Below, in pieces: positions 55,166 to 64,000 of a stretch of DNA of 64,000 bases. Each line of letters starts with the position of its first letter. Position 1 is the stretch's first letter. Source of the stretch: Streptomyces sp. A 4/2 (lineage in GTDB: Bacteria > Actinomycetota > Actinomycetes > Streptomycetales > Streptomycetaceae); NCBI RefSeq assembly GCF_940670765.1, contig NZ_CALNVW010000002.1, forward strand, positions 1-64,000, given 5' to 3'. Made by a program: the position numbers and the translations under genes. The notes under the pieces were generated by a model. That model had not been told where the DNA came from, made no database searches, and saw nothing but the letters and a program-made list of their open reading frames with translations.

Positions 55166-56674
55166 TCAGCCCTCGGCGCCGAGCTTCTCCAGGATCAGCT
55201 CGCGCACCCGTGCCGCGTCCGCCTGACCCCGGGTGGCCTTCATGACGGCGCCCACGAGCGCACCGGCCGCGGCCACCTTCCCGCTGCGGATCTTGTCGGC
55301 GATCGCCGCGTTGGAGGCGATCGCCTCGTCCACGGCCGCGCCGAGCGCGCCGTCGTCCGAGACGACCTTCAGACCGCGCTTCTCCACGACCTCGTCCGGG
55401 CCGCCCTCACCGGCGAGCACGCCGTCGATGACCTGGCGGGCCAGCTTGTCGTTGAGGTCGCCCGCCGCGACGAGCGCAGCCACCCGGGCGACCTGCTCGG
55501 GCGTGATCGGCAGCGCCGCGAGCTCACGGCCGGTCTCGTTGGCGTTGCGGGCCAGCTCGCCCATCCACCACTTGCGGGCCTGGTCGGACGGGGCGCCCGC
55601 GTCGATCGTCGCGACGATCGGCTCGATCGCACCGGCGTTGAGAATCGACTGCATGTCGAACTCGGAGACGCCCCACTCCTCACGCAGCCGGTTACGGCGT
55701 ACGCGCGGCAGCTCGGGCAGCTCGGCTCGCAGCTCCTCGACCCAGTCGCGCGCGGGCGCGACCGGGACCAGGTCGGGCTCCGGGAAGTAGCGGTAGTCCT
55801 CGGCGTTGTCCTTGATGCGGCCGGCCGTGGTGGAGCCGTCCTCCTCGTGGAAGTGCCGGGTCTCCTGCACGATCGAACCGCCGGAGTTCAGCACCGCGGC
55901 GTGGCGCTGGATCTCGTAGCGGGCGGCGCGCTCCACCGAACGCAGCGAGTTGACGTTCTTCGTCTCCGAGCGGGTGCCGAGCTTCTCGACACCGTGCAGA
56001 CGCAGCGACAGGTTCACGTCGCAGCGCATCTGGCCCATTTCCATCCGGGCCTCGGAGACGCCGAGCGCCTTGATGAGTTCGCGCAGCTCGGCGACGTACG
56101 CCTTGGCGACCTCGGGAGCACGCTCCCCGGCACCCTCGATCGGCTTGGTGACGATCTCGATGAGCGGGATGCCCGCGCGGTTGTAGTCGAGCAGCGAGTG
56201 GGACGCGCCGTGGATACGGCCGGTGGCGCCGCCGACGTGCAGCGACTTTCCGGTGTCCTCCTCCATGTGGGCGCGCTCGATCTGCACCCGGAAGGTCTCG
56301 CCGTCCTCCAGCTGGACGTCCAGATAGCCGTTGAAGGCGATCGGCTCGTCGTACTGCGAGGTCTGGAAGTTCTTCGGCATGTCCGGATAGAAGTAGTTCT
56401 TCCGGGCGAAGCGGCACCACTCGGCGATCTCGCAGTTCAGCGCGAGGCCGATCTTGATGGCCGACTCGACGCCGATCGCGTTGACGACCGGCAGCGAGCC
56501 CGGCAGACCCAGACAGGTGGGGCAGGTCTGCGAGTTGGGCTCGGCACCCAGCTCGGTCGAGCAGCCGCAGAACATCTTGGTCCTGGTGCCGAGTTCGACA
56601 TGGACCTCAAGGCCCATGACGGGGTCGTACGTCGTGAGGGCTTCCTCGTACGACGCGAGTTCAGTGACGGTCAC
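55166..56674 (-). CDS. gatB: Asp-tRNA(Asn)/Glu-tRNA(Gln) amidotransferase subunit B
   Basis: 502 aa. Kinase-like core [13 protein letters not shown], the zinc cysteines in [14 protein letters not shown] then [20 protein letters not shown], and the C-terminal YqeY-like tail that binds tRNA ([20 protein letters not shown]). It phosphorylates the misacylated tRNA for amidation. GTG 56674; the weak GAGGG about 12 bases upstream supports it. Last gene of the gatC-gatA-orf-gatB operon. Confidence 0.95.
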   Translation of the reverse strand: MTVTELASYEEALTTYDPVMGLEVHVELGTRTKMFCGCSTELGAEPNSQTCPTCLGLPGSLPVVNAIGVESAIKIGLALNCEIAEWCRFARKNYFYPDMPKNFQTSQYDEPIAFNGYLDVQLEDGETFRVQIERAHMEEDTGKSLHVGGATGRIHGASHSLLDYNRAGIPLIEIVTKPIEGAGERAPEVAKAYVAELRELIKALGVSEARMEMGQMRCDVNLSLRLHGVEKLGTRSETKNVNSLRSVERAARYEIQRHAAVLNSGGSIVQETRHFHEEDGSTTAGRIKDNAEDYRYFPEPDLVPVAPARDWVEELRAELPELPRVRRNRLREEWGVSEFDMQSILNAGAIEPIVATIDAGAPSDQARKWWMGELARNANETGRELAALPITPEQVARVAALVAAGDLNDKLARQVIDGVLAGEGGPDEVVEKRGLKVVSDDGALGAAVDEAIASNAAIADKIRSGKVAAAGALVGAVMKATRGQADAARVRELILEKLGAEG

Positions 56675-56690
56675 GATGAGACTTTCCCTC

Positions 56691-56930
56691 TCAGCCCAGC
56701 AGGACGTCGTCGTCGCCCAGGCGCTTCAGCTCACGCAGGAGCAGAGCGATGCCGGTGGCGATGGCGGCGGCGGAGACGACGGCGTCGACCAGACGGAGCG
56801 TGTCGTTCTCGGTACGGGCCTGCTTGGCCTGCTTGACCACGCTCAGCGCACCGAAGGCGGTGGTTCCGATGGACAGGTACGTACCGGCCTTGGACTTCTT
56901 GAATCCCTTGGCCTTGCTCACAGCACTCAC
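56691..56930 (-). CDS. small membrane protein inside the gatCAB operon
   Basis: 79 aa. Basic N-terminus ([13 protein letters not shown]), a first weakly hydrophobic stretch ([16 protein letters not shown]) and a membrane helix ([18 protein letters not shown]). The GTG start overlaps the gatA stop by four bases (56927-56930) and gatB follows after 16 bases, so it is translated within the operon. From memory the same small gene sits at this place in other streptomycetes. Function unknown; a link to membrane tethering of the amidotransferase is speculation. Confidence 0.8.
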   Translation of the reverse strand: MSAVSKAKGFKKSKAGTYLSIGTTAFGALSVVKQAKQARTENDTLRLVDAVVSAAAIATGIALLLRELKRLGDDDVLLG

Positions 56931-58426
56931 AACGACGGAGCCTCCTCAAGCAGCGGGTGTCCCCACTTTTCCACGAAGGCGGCCTCGACGGCGGCCCCGA
57001 CCTTGTACAGACGGTCGTCCTTCATGGCGGGGGCGATGATCTGCAGGCCGACCGGCAGCCCGTCCTCCGGGGCCAGGCCGCAGGGCAGCGACATGGCGGA
57101 GTTGCCGGCCAGGTTGGTCGGAATGGTGCACAGGTCGGCGAGGTACATCGCCATCGGGTCGTCGGCGCGCTCACCGATCGGGAAGGCGGTGGTGGGCGTG
57201 GTCGGCGAAACGATCACGTCGACCTGCTCGAATGCCTTCTCGAAGTCCCGCGTGATGAGCGTGCGGACCTTCTGGGCGCTGCCGTAGTACGCGTCGTAGT
57301 AGCCGGAGCTGAGCGCGTACGTACCGAGGATGACGCGGCGCTTGACCTCGTCGCCGAAACCGGCCTCGCGGGAGAGCGCGGTGACGTCCTCGGCGGACTT
57401 CGTGCCGTCGTCGCCCACCCGCAGGCCGTACCGCATGGCGTCGAAGCGGGCCAGGTTGGAGCTGCACTCCGACGGGGCGATCAGGTAGTAGGCCGAAAGA
57501 CCCAGGTCGAACGAGGGGCAGTCCAGCTCCACGATGTCGGCGCCGAGCCCCTTGAGGAGCTCGACCGACTCGTCGAAGCGCTGGATGACCCCGGCCTGGT
57601 AGCCCTCGCCGCGGAACTGCTTGACGACGCCGACCCGCAGCCCGGCGACCGAGCCGTTGCGCGCGGCCTCGACGACCGGCGGGACCGGGGCGTCGATGGA
57701 GGTCGAGTCGAGCGGGTCGTGCCCGGCGATGGCCTCGTGCAGCAGGGCCGCGTCCAGCACCGTACGGGCGCAGGGACCGCCCTGGTCGAGGGAGGACGAG
57801 AACGCCACCATGCCGTAGCGGGAGACCCCGCCGTAGGTCGGCTTGACCCCGACGGTGCCGGTGACGGCAGCGGGCTGGCGGATGGAACCGCCGGTGTCCG
57901 TACCGATGGCGAGCGGGGCCTCGTACGCGGCAAGCGCGGCGGACGAGCCGCCGCCGGAGCCGCCGGGGATCCGGGTGAGGTCCCAGGGGTTGCCGGTGGG
58001 TCCGTAGGCGCTGTTCTCCGTCGACGACCCCATGGCGAACTCGTCCATGTTGGTCTTGCCGAGGATGACGACGTCGGCGGCCTTGAGGCGCTTCGTGACG
58101 GTCGCGTCGTACGGCGGGATCCAGCCTTCGAGGATCTTCGAGCCGACGGTGGTCGGGACGCCCTCGGTGGTGAAGATGTCCTTCAGCGCCAGGGGAACGC
58201 CGGCCAGCGGACCGAGCTTCTCGCCGTTCGCCCGCTTGGCGTCGACGGCGCGGGCCTGCGCGAGCGCGCCCTCGCGGTCGACGTGCAGGAAGGCGTGCAC
58301 CTTCTCGTCGACGGCCGCGATGCGGGCCAGGTGGGCCTCGGTGACCTCGACGGCCGTGAGCTCCCCGGAAGCGATCTTCTCGGCGATCTCGGCGGCGGTG
58401 AGCTTGATGATGTTGATGTCCGTCAT
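56927..58426 (-). CDS. gatA: Asp-tRNA(Asn)/Glu-tRNA(Gln) amidotransferase subunit A
   Basis: 499 aa amidase-signature enzyme. Lys in [14 protein letters not shown] (about 80), the serine loop [16 protein letters not shown] (about 154) and nucleophile region [20 protein letters not shown] (about 178), which hydrolyse glutamine to feed ammonia to GatB. ATG 58426, five bases after the gatC stop. Confidence 0.96.
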   Translation of the reverse strand: MTDINIIKLTAAEIAEKIASGELTAVEVTEAHLARIAAVDEKVHAFLHVDREGALAQARAVDAKRANGEKLGPLAGVPLALKDIFTTEGVPTTVGSKILEGWIPPYDATVTKRLKAADVVILGKTNMDEFAMGSSTENSAYGPTGNPWDLTRIPGGSGGGSSAALAAYEAPLAIGTDTGGSIRQPAAVTGTVGVKPTYGGVSRYGMVAFSSSLDQGGPCARTVLDAALLHEAIAGHDPLDSTSIDAPVPPVVEAARNGSVAGLRVGVVKQFRGEGYQAGVIQRFDESVELLKGLGADIVELDCPSFDLGLSAYYLIAPSECSSNLARFDAMRYGLRVGDDGTKSAEDVTALSREAGFGDEVKRRVILGTYALSSGYYDAYYGSAQKVRTLITRDFEKAFEQVDVIVSPTTPTTAFPIGERADDPMAMYLADLCTIPTNLAGNSAMSLPCGLAPEDGLPVGLQIIAPAMKDDRLYKVGAAVEAAFVEKWGHPLLEEAPSL

Positions 58427-58431
58427 GACTG

Positions 58432-58728
58432 TTAGTCCTCCCCCAGGATCTGCGGCACCTTGAAACGCCGCTGCTCCTGGGCGGGGGCACCGGAGAGGGC
58501 CTGCTCCGGGGTGAGCGACGGACGGACCTCGTCCGCGCGCATGACATTGGTCAGCGGCAGCGGGTGGGAGGTCGGCGGTACGTCTTGATCGGCGACCTCG
58601 GAGACGCGGGCGACCGCGCCGAGAATGTCGTCGAGCTGTCCGGCGAAGTGATCGAGCTCTTCGGCCTTCAGCTCCAGACGTGCCAGCCGTGCGAGGTGGG
58701 CGACCTCCTCGCGCGTGATGCCAGGCAT
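58432..58728 (-). CDS. gatC: Asp-tRNA(Asn)/Glu-tRNA(Gln) amidotransferase subunit C
   Basis: 98 aa. [35 protein letters not shown] and the C-terminal [10 protein letters not shown] are the conserved GatC sequence; it wraps GatA and GatB together. GAGGA lies ahead of ATG 58728. First gene of the operon. Confidence 0.96.
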   Translation of the reverse strand: MPGITREEVAHLARLARLELKAEELDHFAGQLDDILGAVARVSEVADQDVPPTSHPLPLTNVMRADEVRPSLTPEQALSGAPAQEQRRFKVPQILGED

Positions 58729-58929
58729 GCGGCGATCCTCAGGGGTGAGTGTGAGTGGATTTTGGCCCAATCCTATGGGGCGGGGGCCCCTGCTCACTAA
58801 ACGGATTCCCCTGGGGTGGTGGTGACCGGGACGGGACGGTCGTTCCACGGGGTCTGCGCACGGGGCTGTTCCACTCCCCCGATGCCGTGCGGGCCGGGGG
58901 AAACCCCGTCTGCGGGTACGTGCTTGTCG

Positions 58930-61104
58930 CTACGGCCGCGGCTCCGGCGGCCGGCCCGGCCTGCTGTGCAGTACGACCTGACCCATCCTTTTCTCCTGCT
59001 CCGCCGCCGCGGCAGCCGCAGCCGCAGCCGCCAGTTCCGCGGGCCGCTGCCATCCCCGGGACCCACGCGCCAGCAGCCACGCGGTCGCCTCGTGCGGCGG
59101 CATCGCCGCGGCCACCAGCCATCCCTGCACCGCGTCGCAGCCCAGGTCCCTCAGCCGTTCCCAGGTCTCGTCGTCCTCGACGCCCTCGGCGACGACGATC
59201 AGGCCCAGCGAGTGCGCCAGGTCGACGGTGCAGCGGACGATCTCCGCGTCCTCGTTGTCCACCGCCAGCCGGGCCACGAACGACCGGTCGATCTTCAGTT
59301 CGCTGACCGGCAGCCGGCGCAGGTGGACCAGTGAGGAGTACCCGGTGCCGAAGTCGTCCAGCGACATCTTCACGCCGTGCGCGGTCAGCCCGGCCAGGGT
59401 GTCGGCCGCCCGCTGCGGGTCCTCCAGCAGGACGTGTTCGGTGATCTCCAGCTGGAGGGCGCCCGGCGGCACGCCGTGCCGGGCCAGCCGCGCGGCCACC
59501 GCGCCCGCGAAGCCGGGGGTGTGCACGTCGCGCGGCGACACATTGACCGCCACCGGGACCTTCAGGCCCTGCGCGCGCCACTTGGCGACCTGGGCGAGGG
59601 CCGTCTCCAGTACGTATTCGGTGAGGTGCGGCATCAGCCCGGACGACTCGGCGATCGCGATGAACTCGTCCGGGGGGACCCTGCCGCGCTCCGGGTGCAC
59701 CCACCGGACCAGTGCCTCAAGTCCCGCCACCTGTCCGTCGAACCGGACCTTCGGCTGGTAGTGCAGTTCCACGTCACCCGCGTCGAGGGCGCGCCGCAGG
59801 TCACCCAGCAGTCCGAGCCGGTCAGGGGTGTTGGAGTCCCGCTTGGACTCGTAGACCTCGACGCCCGTGCGGTCCCGCTTCGCCTGGTACATCGCTACGT
59901 CCGCCCGCTGGAGCAGCCCCTCGGCGTCCAGCGCGTGGTCGGGAAAGACGGAGACGCCGGCGCTCGCCTCCAGCACCAGCGTCAGTCCGTCCAGGTCGAG
60001 CGGGGAGCCCAGTTCGGCGACGAGATGGCGGGCGATGCGCATCACGCTCGTCGCCGAGTCGGCCACCGGGAGCAGTACCGCGAACTCGTCGCCGCCCAGC
60101 CGCGCGACCTCCGCGCCGCGCGGCAGCGCGAGCCGCAGCCGGTCTGCTATCTGCAACAGCAGCCTGTCGCCCGCCAGATGGCCGAGCGTGTCATTGACCG
60201 ACCGGAACCGGTCGAGGTCGATCAGCACGAGCGACGATCTGCTTCCGCTGCTCTCCGCCTCCGACAGCGCCGCCCAGGTCCGCTCCAACAGCCACTGGCG
60301 GTTGGGCAGTCCGGTCAGCGGGTCGCGCAACTGCTCCTCCGCGCGGGCCCTCGCGATCCACAGCGTGGAGTCCAGGGCGATCAGCGGTACCGCGAAGAGC
60401 GGCAGCAGCAACGGCAGCGACATACCGACCACGCAGATCAGCGGGGCGATACCGAGCAGCGCGACGCCGACGAGGCCCTGCCTGACCAGTGCCGTGCGGG
60501 CCACCGTCGGGAGTCCGCCGTTGTGCGGCGCCAGCGCGGACCACAGCAGCACCCTGGTCACCAGCAGATAGGCGCAGGCCGCCACCACGATTTCTAACGC
60601 GGAGCCGATCCCCCAGTGGAGTGGCCGCCAGGGGTGCTCGACGGTCGGGGCCTCCCCGAACGCGGCGAGGACGAGAGCGGCGGCGCCGATGCCCAGGATG
60701 TCGGACGCGCCGTGCAGCAGCCCCTGCCGCCAGCGGTGGCTGCGCGCCGCCCCGACCAGGACGACGACGGCCAGGCTGACCAGCGCGGCCGGCAGCCAGC
60801 CGTACAGCAGCAGTACGGCGAGAGTGAGGGCGGCGCCGGATCCGGTGCCGCCCCACCAGCGGTCGCGGCCGAGGGCGACCAGATGGCCCACGATGACGCC
60901 GGTGAGCACGGCCAGTGCCCAGCCGACCGTGCCGTCGGGGAACAGCGCGCTGCCGTCCCGGACCGCCTGCAGCAGCCCGGTCGCCAGAGCGATGGCCGCC
61001 AGTCCCACGACGAAGGGGAAGGCGGACAGCTTCGACACGGAGTGAGCGAAGTACGCGAGGCCGCGCACTCGCCCGTCCGGATCGGCGCTCTCGGTCGGTT
61101 TCAT
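58930..61104 (-). CDS. rmdB: membrane GGDEF-EAL c-di-GMP enzyme (RmdB-like)
   Basis: 724 aa. Six to eight membrane segments (about 25-260), a GGDEF domain with intact [14 protein letters not shown] (about 270-430) and an intact EAL domain: AGLEALVRWVHPE, AVNVSPRDVH, QLEITEHVLLED, SLDDFGTGYSSLVHLRRLP, ELKIDRSFV and VVAEGVEDDE. Both catalytic sites look functional, unlike the protein at 39127. From memory, streptomycete RmdB is a membrane phosphodiesterase that affects development; the match is by recall. A poly-Ala stretch near the C-terminus is unusual. AGAGGGACGG precedes ATG 61104. Confidence 0.9.
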   Translation of the reverse strand: MKPTESADPDGRVRGLAYFAHSVSKLSAFPFVVGLAAIALATGLLQAVRDGSALFPDGTVGWALAVLTGVIVGHLVALGRDRWWGGTGSGAALTLAVLLLYGWLPAALVSLAVVVLVGAARSHRWRQGLLHGASDILGIGAAALVLAAFGEAPTVEHPWRPLHWGIGSALEIVVAACAYLLVTRVLLWSALAPHNGGLPTVARTALVRQGLVGVALLGIAPLICVVGMSLPLLLPLFAVPLIALDSTLWIARARAEEQLRDPLTGLPNRQWLLERTWAALSEAESSGSRSSLVLIDLDRFRSVNDTLGHLAGDRLLLQIADRLRLALPRGAEVARLGGDEFAVLLPVADSATSVMRIARHLVAELGSPLDLDGLTLVLEASAGVSVFPDHALDAEGLLQRADVAMYQAKRDRTGVEVYESKRDSNTPDRLGLLGDLRRALDAGDVELHYQPKVRFDGQVAGLEALVRWVHPERGRVPPDEFIAIAESSGLMPHLTEYVLETALAQVAKWRAQGLKVPVAVNVSPRDVHTPGFAGAVAARLARHGVPPGALQLEITEHVLLEDPQRAADTLAGLTAHGVKMSLDDFGTGYSSLVHLRRLPVSELKIDRSFVARLAVDNEDAEIVRCTVDLAHSLGLIVVAEGVEDDETWERLRDLGCDAVQGWLVAAAMPPHEATAWLLARGSRGWQRPAELAAAAAAAAAAEQEKRMGQVVLHSRPGRPPEPRP

Positions 61105-61359
61105 GCCCGTCCCTCTCACAGCCGGCAGTGCCCATGCCACGCGATGGCCCTCTGTCGTGCCATCACGACTTGAACCCGTCCCGAGCTCCGGGGGAGCAGG
61201 GGAGACCGTTTGGAAGCCGTGCACGACGGGCGCACTGTTCAACAGTAGGCCGCAGAAGGCCCCGACGGGCAGCCGTCTGCAGGTCTTGCCCGAATGCGAC
61301 CCGACCATCCTTAACCATCTGCTATGCGCCGAACGGGTGAGCTTGGGCCCGGTCTGCGG

Positions 61360-63600
<2,241 letters not shown>

Positions 63601-64000
63601 TTACTCAGGGTTGTCCGCGAGCGACTTCGCCGCACGGACACAGTGCGCGAGGGCCGCACGGGCGTACGCGGGCGAAGCACCCGCCAGCCCGCACGCCGGG
63701 GTGAGCACCAGGGACTCGGTGAGAGTCCCCGGATTCAGCCCCAGCCTGCGCCACAGCGTCCTGACACCCATGACGCTACCGGCAGGGTCTGACAATGCGG
63801 TGTCGGTGCCGGGCACCACTCCGGCGAAGAGCCGGGTACCGCCCTCCACGGCCTCTCCGATCGCGTCCTCGTCACGCTCGGTGAGAAGGCTGAAATCGAA
63901 CGAGACGCCCGCGGCGCCGGCCCGCCGAAGCAGCGCGAACGGCACGTCGGGCGCACAGGAATGCACGATCACCGGACCGTCGCTGACCGCCATCACGTCG
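63601..64000 (-). CDS. MetE-like (cobalamin-independent methionine synthase family) protein, C-terminal part
   Basis: The 5' end lies outside the window. The visible C-terminal 132 residues contain PVIVHSCAPDVPFALLRRAG, SFDFSLL, LFAGVVPGTD and VLTPACGLAGASPAYARAA, the metal-site His/Cys and Cys of UROD/MetE-type C-terminal barrels. Small actinobacterial members of this type are annotated as methionine synthases but their true reaction is uncertain. The frame is open to the right edge. Confidence 0.75.
   Translation of the reverse strand, partial: DVMAVSDGPVIVHSCAPDVPFALLRRAGAAGVSFDFSLLTERDEDAIGEAVEGGTRLFAGVVPGTDTALSDPAGSVMGVRTLWRRLGLNPGTLTESLVLTPACGLAGASPAYARAALAHCVRAAKSLADNPE

Noticed and set aside
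61105..61359. Possible small gene between rmdB and ligA
   Set aside because: 255 bases with short open frames in both directions but no coding bias, ribosome site or conserved peptide that I can recognise.

Overview
The window is chromosomal DNA of a Streptomyces-like actinomycete. The evidence is very high G+C with third-position GC bias, frequent GTG and TTG starts, many Tat and Sec exported proteins, class-E-type cell-wall sorting, LAL and PadR regulators, GatCAB, and two membrane GGDEF/EAL proteins. From memory, the order pccB, cimA, urease-like genes, ilvE-leuB, serA, ilvCNB, gatBAC, rmdB, ligA matches a conserved core-chromosome segment of Streptomyces coelicolor (about SCO5535 down to SCO5494). 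The window is therefore core backbone with accessory inserts. No prophage, transposase, CRISPR array, rRNA or tRNA was seen.

Left part (1-14.3 kb). A truncated acyl-CoA carboxylase beta subunit is followed by an accessory block of secreted proteins: a PL8 polysaccharide lyase, a GH101 endo-alpha-N-acetylgalactosaminidase, a small LAS/M15-like zinc peptidase-like protein and a beta-trefoil-like protein. The first two suggest attack on glycosaminoglycan and O-glycoprotein sugars. A DasR-like site lies in front of the lyase. Next come a YceI protein with a twin-repeat promoter, a CGNR regulator divergent from an MFS exporter, a DUF397 remnant, citramalate synthase with its own leader-peptide attenuator, and an MHS-family transporter whose tail is built from a 24-bp tandem repeat.

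Nitrogen cluster (14.4-21.3 kb). TetR, agmatine deiminase, urease-like UreC and fused UreAB lie on the minus strand. They are divergent from an NCS1 permease and an amidase. A perfect inverted repeat sits in the divergent gap. No nickel-loading genes (ureDEFG) are present in the window. This is the most unusual system seen here.

Centre (21.4-42 kb). ilvE and leuB; a Tat-exported phosphoesterase; a PadR pair; a sortase-substrate-like surface protein; proline catabolism (pruA, proline dehydrogenase) with a divergent PucR-type regulator; serA; and the ilvBNC operon behind a classical attenuator with leader peptide [13 protein letters not shown]. Branched-chain amino acid synthesis is thus spread over four loci (cimA, ilvE, leuB, ilvBNC), at least two of which carry Ile-containing leader peptides.

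Right part (39-64 kb). A membrane PAS-GGDEF-degenerate-EAL protein, a D-2-hydroxyacid dehydrogenase, an aldo/keto reductase, a sugar-dehydrogenase-type lipoprotein, a large LAL regulator, several small streptomycete proteins, an acetyltransferase overlapping an MMPL transporter, an S4 RNA-binding protein, an ArsB/NhaD-like transporter with a CTG start, gatC-gatA-(small membrane protein)-gatB, an RmdB-like GGDEF-EAL protein, ligA, and the 3' part of a MetE-like gene. Several short tandem duplications sit on or near stop codons of minus-strand genes (ilvE, the 65-aa gene, ureC).
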